From CANMUM01 sp965263365 (GTDB lineage Bacteria > Pseudomonadota > Alphaproteobacteria > Rhodobacterales > Rhodobacteraceae), in assembly GCA_965263365.1 (NCBI GenBank), contig OZ253672.1, positions 1,426,001 through 1,490,000 of the forward strand: DNA of 64,000 nt, read 5' to 3'. The position numbers were made by a program, and so were the translations under genes. The notes beneath the pieces are model-generated. The model searched no databases, had not been told where the DNA came from, and saw only the letters and a list, made by a program, of their open reading frames with translations. Below are positions 26,343 through 34,139 of the stretch, piece by piece. Position 1 is the stretch's first letter, and each line of letters opens with the position of its first letter.

Positions 26343-26575
26343 TTGCTTATGAAAAGCATATAACATCGTAGAAATTCAAAGTTACTAAATCCGATAATTC
26401 TTCTTTCGAAAAAGCGTGCGTTGATCTCACTTCGTCCATTTTGGAGATAAATTAGCAGTCTTCCTAAACTGACGCTCTCATTCAAAAAAATATATAAATT
26501 TGTAAATTCAATTCTTACAGAATTTACCGTTTTTTTTAATTTAGATTCTAGATTTTTTCAAAAATTAGGAAAAAA

Positions 26576-28369
26576 ATGTTAGATAACACTTCAAAAACGA
26601 GTATAAGATTCCTTTCACTTCCCTTAATTATTGTCGTTCTTTGCTGGCTTTCAATTTGGGCTGCAGTCTACTTTTTTATTCCACATTCGGCAGCTTCTCA
26701 GCTTGTGAACCGCTCAATTTCAGATCGATCCTATGAATGGTTTGATGAAGTAAGTGAACTCAACCTCATTCAACCCGAGTATTATGTGGAAGGCAATTAC
26801 ATTGCCCCTGCTAAAAGTCAAATATTGAAAAATTTGTCTTCGGTCGGTGAAATTGCAAGTGTCGGATTGTATAACAATCGAGGAAAACTCCTATGGAGCG
26901 CTAGTGAAGGTCAAATCAATGCGATGGAACAAATTGAATCTGGTGCTTTTACGATCTCAGAAAAATCAGACAAAATTAGTAGAGCCGTTACCCAAATATT
27001 GCGCGGCGAAAACATAGGTGTTCCCGAAAAGTTTAATGACCAATATTTTGCTCAAGCTTGGATACCTGACAATCGTGGCGGGCATACAATCGGCCAAATA
27101 ATTCTCACCTATAACGTAACTTCATCTTATTCTTGGTATCTCCGCATAATTCAGTTGGTGATCACTTTTATTGGATTCACGACATTCGCATTATTACTCA
27201 CTGCACTATTTATAAAGTACTATCGTAAAAAGTCAGAATATCGCGCACTGGAAAAAGCAAGATTACATAAACAAGAAATTGAAAGGTTTAATCAGGCGCG
27301 CGAAAATCAAAATCAAACTATTCGTGAATTCGCCGAATGGCTTCAAACATGTAAATCTATGCCGGAATTATTTGATGTCATTAAGACTTCAATGTCTCAA
27401 ATTTATCCACAATTTGAAGGTGAACTCTACTCGCTTAACACGAACAAAGAATTCTTCAAACTTGCTGTATTTTGGGGAAAAGAAGATGCACCCAAATCCA
27501 CAACCCTCGCATCAGATGGATGTTGGGCACTCAGAAAAGGCCGCCGATACGAATACGGAAAATCTAAAATCGGCATTCGATGTGCTCACGTTGACGACAA
27601 TTCTGGCCCATATGAATGCTATCCACTTATAGCCAACGGAGAGGCAATCGGCTTAATATCGCTTTCTCAGCGAGAGAAACAAGTAAATGATCTTGAAATC
27701 CAAGAGACAGCCTTCTTAGAGAGCTGTCTAGAACAAATTTCTCTGGCACTTTCAAATATTTTACTTCACGATCAATTGGAGCAACAAAGTCTACGCGACC
27801 CCTTGACAGGACTTTATAATCGTCGCGGCTTGCAACGAGAAATGTCAGCGGCCAATGACAATTATAATACATATTTTTTCTCAATACTGGATTTAGACCA
27901 TTTCAAAAAATTCAATGATACTTATGGCCACGACGCCGGAGATGCTGTCCTATGTGCAGTTTCCAGTCATATCAAAGATAGAGCGGATGGACTGGCGTTT
28001 AGAATGGGCGGTGAGGAGCTTGCAATCATATTACCTCAAATAGATGAACTTGAAGCGCGCAATAAATTAGATGAAATATGTATTGAAATTTCAAAGCTTG
28101 AGATTGGAAAAGGCGAAATTAACTTACCAAACGTCACAGCTAGTTTCGGAGTTTCTCAGCAAACAAATGGAAATGAATCCCCTGCAAGCTTGATCAAGGC
28201 CGCTGATCTTGCGCTTTATGAGGCAAAGAAAAAAGGACGGAATAGAGTCGTCTGGAACAAAGATCTTCGTCAAAAAGAAAGCCCCAAAAAATCCATGGAG
28301 ACACTAAATGGGCAATCTAAACAAGAAAAAACCAATGTTGAAACGAAAGAAAGTACCAACTTAACATAA
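26576..28369 (+). CDS. Membrane-bound diguanylate cyclase with periplasmic sensor and GAF-like domain
   Basis: A 597-residue signalling protein. Two transmembrane helices (about 14-36 and 195-217) flank a periplasmic sensor of about 155 residues. A coiled segment and a GAF-like domain (about 250-400) precede a GGDEF domain (about 405-565). The active-site motif is GGEEL at 478-482, preceded by LTGLYNRRGL and LDHFKKFNDTYGHDAGD, so it should be catalytic. The usual inhibitory RxxD site reads RADG, so product inhibition may be lost. AGGA lies upstream of ATG 26576. It stands alone, without a visible partner. Confidence 0.93.
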   Translation: MLDNTSKTSIRFLSLPLIIVVLCWLSIWAAVYFFIPHSAASQLVNRSISDRSYEWFDEVSELNLIQPEYYVEGNYIAPAKSQILKNLSSVGEIASVGLYNNRGKLLWSASEGQINAMEQIESGAFTISEKSDKISRAVTQILRGENIGVPEKFNDQYFAQAWIPDNRGGHTIGQIILTYNVTSSYSWYLRIIQLVITFIGFTTFALLLTALFIKYYRKKSEYRALEKARLHKQEIERFNQARENQNQTIREFAEWLQTCKSMPELFDVIKTSMSQIYPQFEGELYSLNTNKEFFKLAVFWGKEDAPKSTTLASDGCWALRKGRRYEYGKSKIGIRCAHVDDNSGPYECYPLIANGEAIGLISLSQREKQVNDLEIQETAFLESCLEQISLALSNILLHDQLEQQSLRDPLTGLYNRRGLQREMSAANDNYNTYFFSILDLDHFKKFNDTYGHDAGDAVLCAVSSHIKDRADGLAFRMGGEELAIILPQIDELEARNKLDEICIEISKLEIGKGEINLPNVTASFGVSQQTNGNESPASLIKAADLALYEAKKKGRNRVVWNKDLRQKESPKKSMETLNGQSKQEKTNVETKESTNLT

Positions 28370-28504
28370 AATGAATTGGTTTCAACTTTTTTAAAAAGCT
28401 AAGCATGACCCTCAAGAGCTTTAAAAGCAAACTTTCAAATAGGTTATCTAGCAATCCCCCAATATGTAGCGGAGGTTTGAAGTAGAATTTTCTATCTTGA
28501 ACGA

Positions 28505-28944
28505 AGGAAATTTTACTGATGAAGAGACAATGATATACTGAAAGCCAGAATATGTAGATGTCGAATCAGTCGGAGTAAGGCGTTCCTGTGCCTGAGTTGT
28601 GCCGTGTACATGATATGAGCAGTGCCAGTTTCAACAAGTGACGCAGCAAATATGGAGGCATGAACGACAGCATGATCTTGAAGATGAAAGCGATTGCGGA
28701 TGAGAGCTGTGTTTTGAAACGCAGATATGTAGAGATGAGCATTCAAAATGACTTACTGAAGGAGGCGCTAAAAAAGTGGTAAGCTTTTCGCATAGAAAGG
28801 AAATGGCACAGTGGGGCGGCAGGAGCAAGACGTGCCAGCATTCGTCTGGTATGTGCCACATTCAGTATCTCTCAGACTTGCAATCGCTATCAACCAATTC
28901 TAATTGACGAAAATGAAGAAATTGCGGATCGGCTACTTCATTGA
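28505..28944 (+). pseudogene. Decayed IS3-family transposase (OrfA and start of OrfB)
   Basis: Translating + strand frames shows IS3-family sequence broken by stops and indels. FTDEE at 28512-28526 is in one frame; from 28579 in another frame come GVPVPELCRVHDMSSASFNK, a TGA at 28639-28641 replacing an expected Trp codon, RSKYGGM, and the leucine-zipper end YVEMSIQNDLLKEALKKW, stopping at 28780. An OrfB-like segment, RRASIRLVCATFSIS then YQPILIDENEEIADRLL, runs to a TGA at 28942. The DDE catalytic region is gone. No terminal inverted repeats or target duplication could be identified. Two minus-strand ORFs here are shadows of this remnant. Confidence 0.8.
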
Positions 28945-29016
28945 CATAGCTCAAAGAAGAAGTGCTGAAGCTAATCCTGAAGACGGCTTGCAAGCCCACA
29001 ACATGCTATAGTCCGC

Positions 29017-29340
29017 TTGGAGAAGCCCTTGTTGATCGAGCCTTTAATCAGCGACGGTGTATTTTATATGCCTGAATTCGATGTATATTTGCAGGCCAGC
29101 CCACCTTCTGAAACAGCAACGCTCGCATTTTCAGAATGTGACCAATCCGAACAGCAACAATGGTTACTTAGCGAAAATGTAACTATTTCGCCTGCCTCTA
29201 TCCCTGAAATGTGCATAAGAGTAGGCGCTGAAACGTGCACAAGCAAAAGTGCAGAAAATCAAATGAGGCCTTTGTGGCTTGAGGCATGCAAAGATGAACC
29301 GAGTGCAAAGCAAGTCTGCTCTCATCAGAGCACAGAATAA
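29017..29340 (+). pseudogene. Ricin-type beta-trefoil lectin-like fragment
   Basis: An open frame of 107 codons (TTG 29017; first ATG at 29068) next to the transposase remnant. It contains two trefoil-like units: LAFSECDQSEQQQW, with a Q-x-W ending, and MCIRVGAETC followed by PLWLEACKDEPSAKQ, matching the C-x-x-V ... L-W-x-C pattern of ricin B lectins. There is no signal peptide, partner domain or ribosome binding site, so it is probably the surviving piece of a larger secreted lectin-domain protein. The family assignment is by pattern only. Confidence 0.4.
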
Positions 29341-29741
29341 ATTCTATAGAATAGTTAGCTAGCCTCTTGTCCGCTAGCCAATGGCCAATGTCATTCAGCA
29401 CTAAAGCCGTCTTATCGCTCAATTGAAAAAACAAAATCTAAAATTAGCGTCTCTCAACATTTCATAGAATAATTTGAATTCAACTTTTGGAAAAAAGGGG
29501 TTCGATTAAATTTGAATATTGCAATAGAAAAATAGATGTCAATTTTTAAAATTCTACATATTGTCGTTTAAAAATAGAGTAAATGCGGCATTTTTTAAAA
29601 AAAATAATCTCGTAGAGACAAATACATCAGATGCAGAAAACTAGCCTTCGCAACTCATCCGGATCCAAATAGTTTGAAAACGACCAATAAATTTAAGCGC
29701 CCGTTTAAAAGGTGTGAGCCAAATTGTTTATTTTTTAGCTG
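29341..29741. other. AT-rich noncoding stretch before the leuA leader
   Basis: About 400 bases with no ORF of coding appearance and no RNA gene I can recognise. Two GCTAGC hexamers lie about 20 bases apart near 29358-29380. Together with the transposase and lectin fragments it forms a decayed region of roughly 1.3 kb. Confidence 0.4.
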
Positions 29742-29747
29742 TTGACA
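29742..29747 (+). promoter_or_regulatory. Candidate -35 element of leuA leader
   Basis: A consensus TTGACA lies 29 bases upstream of the leader-peptide ATG. The -10 region at the expected spacing (CAAAAC, 29765-29770) is a poor match. If used, transcription would begin at or very near the leader ATG at 29777. Confidence 0.4.
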
Positions 29748-29776
29748 TTTATTCTCAATACTTTCAAAACCAAAGC

Positions 29777-29887
29777 ATGAGTTCAGTTAATCCAAATCAA
29801 TCATTTGCACACAACAGGCAGCCCGGCTCTTATGAGGCGATCGCATTAAATGCTGCCTTGAACTTACTTCTGCTTACACGCCCTTGA
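29777..29887 (+). CDS. leuA leader peptide (leucine-rich)
   Basis: A 36-residue ORF, ATG 29777 to TGA 29885-29887, ending IALNAALNLLLLTRP. Six of residues 24-33 are leucine, using TTA, TTG, CTT and CTG codons, with four in a row at 30-33. Its stop codon lies inside the first arm of a strong inverted repeat, and leuA begins 104 bases later. This is the layout of a leucine attenuation leader: the ribosome stalls when charged leucyl-tRNA is scarce. No strong ribosome binding site precedes it. Confidence 0.75.
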   Translation: MSSVNPNQSFAHNRQPGSYEAIALNAALNLLLLTRP

Positions 29888-29940
29888 GCGTGCCTAAGGG
29901 TGCGACCGCTCAAGGGATTGCACCTCGCACCTTTCTCAAC
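29881..29940 (+). promoter_or_regulatory. Transcription attenuator of leuA
   Basis: CCCTTGAGCG (29881-29890) pairs perfectly with CGCTCAAGGG (29907-29916). AAGGGTGCGA (29896-29905), inside that loop, can pair with TCGCACCTTT (29925-29934, one G-U pair), followed by CTC. The two helices interleave. A ribosome at the leader stop would cover the first arm and allow the second, terminator-like helix. A ribosome stalled on the Leu codons would leave the first helix free as an antiterminator. The U-tract is short, so termination may be partial. Confidence 0.65.
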
Positions 29941-29990
29941 AATGAAAAACCTAAAAACATAAAGCTAACACTATTTTGAACGAGAAAGAC

Positions 29991-31523
29991 ATGAACGACC
30001 GCGTATTTATATTTGATACAACCTTGCGCGACGGCGAGCAAAGCCCGGGCGCAACGATGACACATACAGAAAAACTTGAAATTGCCTCTATGCTCGATGA
30101 TATGGGCGTTGACATTATTGAAGCTGGCTTCCCGATTGCCTCCGAAGGTGATTTTAATGCCGTCACAGAAATTGCAAAAAATGCAAAAAATGCGACCATC
30201 TGCGGACTTGCTCGCGCCCGATTTGTAGATATTGACCGCGCTTATGAGGCCATTAAGCACGCAAAATCAGCCCGAATTCATACATTTATTGGAACCTCGC
30301 CATCACATCGCGAGATCACCAAATTGGATCAAGATGGCATGGCTGAACGCATTCACCAAACAGTTTCACATGCAAGAAATCTCTGCGACAACATTCAATG
30401 GTCGCCGATGGACGCCACACGCACTGAACATGATTTTTTATGCCGTGTTGTTGAAATCGCCATTAAAGCCGGCGCCACAACCATAAATATTCCTGACACA
30501 GTGGGTTATACTGCGCCCAAGGAAAGTGCCGAATTAATCAAAATGCTCTTAGATCGTGTCCCTGGCGCAGATGATATTATTTTTGCGACACATTGCCATA
30601 ATGATCTTGGCATGGCCACCGCGAATGCGCTTGCGGCTGTTGATGCGGGCGCACGTCAAATTGAATGCACGATTAATGGCCTTGGCGAGCGCGCCGGAAA
30701 TACGGCACTTGAGGAAGTCGTAATGGCCTTAAAGGTGCGTAATGATATTATGCCATTTGACACCAAGATTGACACGAAAAAAATCATGTCGATTAGCCGG
30801 AAAGTGGCAACCGTTTCAGGCTTTGCCGTTCAATATAATAAAGCAATTGTCGGTAAGAATGCATTTTTGCACGAAAGCGGAATTCATCAAGATGGCGTTC
30901 TTAAAAATGCCGAGACCTTTGAAATCATGCGCCCTGAAGATATTGGTTTAAACGAAGAGAATCTTGTCCTTGGTAAGCATTCTGGTCGCGCAGCCCTTCG
31001 AGCCAAGCTCAAAAATTTGGGATATAATTTAATAGACAATCAATTAAATGATGTTTTTATCCGCTTCAAACAGCTCGCAGATAGCAAAAAAGAGATTTTC
31101 GATGACGATTTAATTGCATTATTCACCGACACTTCAAGCGCGGCCGCCCATAATCATATTCAACTCATTGAACTCAAAGTTGTATGCGGAACACAAGGCC
31201 CCCAAAGCGCGGACTTAAAAATAAGTATTGACGGCGAGACCAAACGTGTGAATGCGACTGGAGACGGCCCCGTCGATGCAACCTTTAATGCCATAAAACA
31301 AGCCTTTTCTCATGATGCACGCCTGTCCCTTTATCAGGTTAACGCCGTCACGGAAGGGACAGATGCACAAGCGACCGTTTCGGTGCGTATGGAAGAGGAT
31401 GGAAAGATTGTTTCCGGAAGTTCAAGTGACACAGACACCGTTGTCGCATCGGCCAAAGCGTATATAATTGCGCTAAATAAGCTTATCGTGAGACGTTTAA
31501 AATCAGCGCCATCAGATGAATAA
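29991..31523 (+). CDS. leuA: 2-isopropylmalate synthase
   Basis: A 510-residue enzyme, the first committed step of leucine synthesis (acetyl-CoA plus 2-oxoisovalerate). ATG 29991 follows a GAGAAAG site; the upstream TTG at 29976 is unlikely. IFDTTLRDGEQSPGATM is the DRE-TIM metallolyase active site, FATHCHNDLGMATAN holds the metal-binding His pair, and INGLGERAGN is conserved. The C-terminal regulatory domain (about 380-500), which binds leucine for feedback inhibition, is present. Upstream lie a Leu-rich leader peptide and attenuator, so the gene appears to be controlled at both RNA and protein level. Confidence 0.96.
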   Translation: MNDRVFIFDTTLRDGEQSPGATMTHTEKLEIASMLDDMGVDIIEAGFPIASEGDFNAVTEIAKNAKNATICGLARARFVDIDRAYEAIKHAKSARIHTFIGTSPSHREITKLDQDGMAERIHQTVSHARNLCDNIQWSPMDATRTEHDFLCRVVEIAIKAGATTINIPDTVGYTAPKESAELIKMLLDRVPGADDIIFATHCHNDLGMATANALAAVDAGARQIECTINGLGERAGNTALEEVVMALKVRNDIMPFDTKIDTKKIMSISRKVATVSGFAVQYNKAIVGKNAFLHESGIHQDGVLKNAETFEIMRPEDIGLNEENLVLGKHSGRAALRAKLKNLGYNLIDNQLNDVFIRFKQLADSKKEIFDDDLIALFTDTSSAAAHNHIQLIELKVVCGTQGPQSADLKISIDGETKRVNATGDGPVDATFNAIKQAFSHDARLSLYQVNAVTEGTDAQATVSVRMEEDGKIVSGSSSDTDTVVASAKAYIIALNKLIVRRLKSAPSDE

Positions 31524-31580
31524 GGCAATGCTTGCAGTCAAGAATTTGTACTAAATTCATAAGATGTTAACGAAAAAATT

Positions 31581-31602
31581 GGTTAGCAAGACTTTGCTGA
31601 CC
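31581..31602. promoter_or_regulatory. Inverted repeat upstream of mreB
   Basis: GGTTAGCAA and TTGCTGACC (9-base arms, one mismatch that is G-U in RNA) surround GACT, 67 bases before the mreB start. No T-run follows, so it is not an obvious leuA terminator. It could be an operator or an mRNA hairpin. Confidence 0.35.
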
Positions 31603-31668
31603 GTTGCAAATTGCGTTTACCATCGCTATTGGATTAGCGTAACTGAATCAAAACACTTAAGGAAATAA

Positions 31669-32700
31669 ATGTTTAATTTTTTCGCGCCTCCTATGGCGAT
31701 CGACCTGGGAACAGCCAATACGCTTATTTACATTAAAGGCAAAGGCATTGTTTTAAACGAACCCTCTGTTGTGGCTTACACCGTCCGCGACGGCAAAAAA
31801 CAAGTTTTAGCCGTTGGCGAAGATGCAAAAAATATGCTTGGACGCACACCCGGCTCAATTGAAGCCATTCGCCCTATGCGAGACGGCGTAATTGCAGATT
31901 TCGATGTTGCCGAAGAAATGATCAAGCAATTCATAAAGCGTGCGTCAAAATCTATTCGGTTTGGGAGACCCAAAATCATTGTTTGCGTTCCACACGGAGC
32001 CACACCCGTAGAGCGGCGCGCCATTCGCACTTCAGTCGAGCGCGCTGGTGCAAACAAGGCGGGCTTGATCCCTGAGCCAATCGCGGCCGCAATCGGGGCC
32101 GGGCTTCCGATCACCGAACCTACCGGCAGCATGGTAGTCGATATTGGTGGCGGAACAACCGAGGTAGCTGTGTTATCATTAGGTGACATTGTTTATGCAA
32201 GATCCGTTCGTGTCGGCGGCGACCGAATGGATGAGGCTATTGTGAGTGCAATCCGTCGTACCCACAATCTTCTTATCGGGGAAACGACAGCCGAAAAAAT
32301 AAAGAAGACAATTGGCACCTCCAAAAAGCCTGACGATGGCAAAGGAGAAACACAATTAATTCGTGGGCGCGATCTTGTTAACGGTATTCCACGCGAAATC
32401 GAAATCTCACAAGAAGAAATTGCTGAAGCGCTCAATGAGCCTGTGCAACAAATTTGCGAAGCTTTGCTTGCCGGTCTTGAAAGCACGCCGCCTGATCTCG
32501 CAGCTGATATTGTTGACCGCGGTGTAATGTTGACCGGTGGTGGCGCCCTGCTTCGTGGTCTCGATACAACGCTTCGCGAAGAAACAGGTCTTCCCATTAT
32601 GATCGCTGAAGATCCACTCGATTGTGTGGCGATTGGGACTGGACGGGCACTCGAATTTGAACATCAAATTATGCATGCTATCGATTATTCTAAACGCTAA
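31669..32700 (+). CDS. mreB: Rod-shape determining protein MreB
   Basis: A 343-residue bacterial actin. MAIDLGTANTLIY is phosphate loop 1, MVVDIGGGTTEVAVLSLG is phosphate loop 2, and VMLTGGGALLRGLD is the adenosine motif. An AAGGA site precedes ATG 31669. It forms membrane-bound filaments that guide elongation-type peptidoglycan synthesis. It heads a contiguous mreB-mreC-mreD-mrdA set, 145 bases after leuA. Confidence 0.97.
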   Translation: MFNFFAPPMAIDLGTANTLIYIKGKGIVLNEPSVVAYTVRDGKKQVLAVGEDAKNMLGRTPGSIEAIRPMRDGVIADFDVAEEMIKQFIKRASKSIRFGRPKIIVCVPHGATPVERRAIRTSVERAGANKAGLIPEPIAAAIGAGLPITEPTGSMVVDIGGGTTEVAVLSLGDIVYARSVRVGGDRMDEAIVSAIRRTHNLLIGETTAEKIKKTIGTSKKPDDGKGETQLIRGRDLVNGIPREIEISQEEIAEALNEPVQQICEALLAGLESTPPDLAADIVDRGVMLTGGGALLRGLDTTLREETGLPIMIAEDPLDCVAIGTGRALEFEHQIMHAIDYSKR

Positions 32701-32748
32701 AGGGGCATAGCTAATTCAAGCTCCAAACATTTAGGAGTAGGCGTCAAT

Positions 32749-33627
32749 ATGCAGTCTAGTATTTGGATATATTTTATTCGTTTCACGTTAATTTTGACGA
32801 TGATTATCCTTTTCGTGAGCTTTGTAATTTGGCGCATTGACAGCCCGAGGGTTGAGCGTCTTCGATTGGCAATCATTGATCAGATGCCTAATTTTGAAGC
32901 AAGCTATGACCCTTTTACTGGAATCAAGAGTCTGTTTTATGGCTTTCAAAGCTATGAGCAGCTAGCCCGCGAAAATCGTCAACTGCGACGCGATCTGAAA
33001 CTCATGAAAGACTGGCGCGAAGCTGCAATCCAACTTCGCCAAACTAATGCTGAGCTTCGCGCGCTAAACAATCTGAAATTCGCCCCGGAGCAAAAATTTA
33101 TCACAGGTGATATCATCGCAGACCCGCGGGGTGGATTTACGCAAACCGCGCTGATCAACGTCGGCCGCAATCAAGGTGTGGCCGAGGGCACACCTGCACT
33201 TGATGGTTTTGGCTTAGTTGGACGCATTATTGCAGTTGGCGAAGAAAACTCTCGTATACTCTTTGCGAATGATGCCCAAAGTCAACTCAGTGTGACGATA
33301 ATGCCTGAGCGTATTCGCGCAATTGCAAAAGGTAACAATACTCGGGAACTTGAGCTAAACCTTATCGATACTGGCAAACGTTTGGTGGCTGGATCAAGGG
33401 TTGTCACTTCTGGGAATGGAATATTGCCCCCAGATCTTCCCGTCGGATCAATTGAAATCGGTGAAGACGGCGTCCCGAAAATCAATTTAGCTGCAAATTT
33501 CAATGCACTGGAGTTTGTCACCGTCTTAATTCCAGACGCCCCCCCAGAATTTGAAGACGATATCTTAGTTGTTCTTCCTAATAGTCAAAATGGGAATGTT
33601 ATCTCCGGTCAAAATGAAACGCGTTGA
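32749..33627 (+). CDS. mreC: Rod-shape determining protein MreC
   Basis: A 292-residue periplasmic scaffold. It has one N-terminal transmembrane helix (about 6-27), a coiled coil (about 68-105, rich in RQLRRDLKLM and AELRALNNL), then the beta-domain with TGDIIADPRGGFTQTALINVG and VVTSGNGILPPDLPVGSI. It links MreB and MreD to the elongation transpeptidase. AGGAG lies upstream of ATG 32749, 48 bases after mreB. Confidence 0.95.
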   Translation: MQSSIWIYFIRFTLILTMIILFVSFVIWRIDSPRVERLRLAIIDQMPNFEASYDPFTGIKSLFYGFQSYEQLARENRQLRRDLKLMKDWREAAIQLRQTNAELRALNNLKFAPEQKFITGDIIADPRGGFTQTALINVGRNQGVAEGTPALDGFGLVGRIIAVGEENSRILFANDAQSQLSVTIMPERIRAIAKGNNTRELELNLIDTGKRLVAGSRVVTSGNGILPPDLPVGSIEIGEDGVPKINLAANFNALEFVTVLIPDAPPEFEDDILVVLPNSQNGNVISGQNETR

Positions 33628-33629
33628 TA

Positions 33630-34139
33630 ATGAAGCATGTTCTCACAATTTTCAGAATGTTAATATATATTTGGTTGGCTGGGCTATTTATATTTCTGTC
33701 TCGTGTCCCGACCTATCTCGTTGAGGAAAGTTTGCTATTTTCAAACGGGCTTTTTGCGCTCACTGCCGCATTTATATATCGTCGTCCAGAGGCGGCCAAT
33801 ATTTATGCAAACTGTCTTGTAGCATTACTTTATGCAATCTATACGGACGACGGTTTAAATTTTGGCGCATTTAGCCTTCTGGCCCTTGCCTATATATTAC
33901 ACTCCACACGACCTATTTATATAAAGCAAACGCAAATTTTTGCTTGGTTAAGCACAATATTATTATACGCTTTCATTTTGGTTGCGCAAAATTTAATATT
34001 AGTTATCTCAAATAGCTATTCCTATTCTCTATATGATTTAGGACAACTCATATTAAGTTTTGGAATACTATTTCCACTATTTGATTTAGTGATTAGAATT
34101 ATATTTAGAACAAAACGAGATGGGCTCATCGAGTCATGA
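33630..34139 (+). CDS. mreD: Rod-shape determining protein MreD
   Basis: A 169-residue membrane protein with about five hydrophobic segments and no long soluble domain. The frame begins at TTG 33624 inside the mreC end, but ATG 33630 is the natural start (MKHVLTIFRML). Identification rests on size, topology and place between mreC and mrdA, since MreD sequences vary widely; PTYLVEESLLFSNGLFAL and FRPxYI-like residues agree with alphaproteobacterial MreD. The stop overlaps mrdA by four bases. Confidence 0.88.
   Translation: MKHVLTIFRMLIYIWLAGLFIFLSRVPTYLVEESLLFSNGLFALTAAFIYRRPEAANIYANCLVALLYAIYTDDGLNFGAFSLLALAYILHSTRPIYIKQTQIFAWLSTILLYAFILVAQNLILVISNSYSYSLYDLGQLILSFGILFPLFDLVIRIIFRTKRDGLIES

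Noticed and set aside
28513..28861. Two overlapping minus-strand ORFs of 77 and 76 codons
   Set aside because: They are antisense to the IS3 transposase remnant, whose plus-strand translation matches the family.
28440..29030. An intact insertion sequence with terminal inverted repeats
   Set aside because: No matching ends or target-site duplication could be found and the transposase has stops, an indel and no DDE region.
29881..29940. A SAM-II-like riboswitch, because the helices can form an H-type pseudoknot
   Set aside because: The conserved SAM-II sequence is not seen, the downstream gene is leuA rather than a methionine gene, and a Leu-rich leader peptide explains the structure better.
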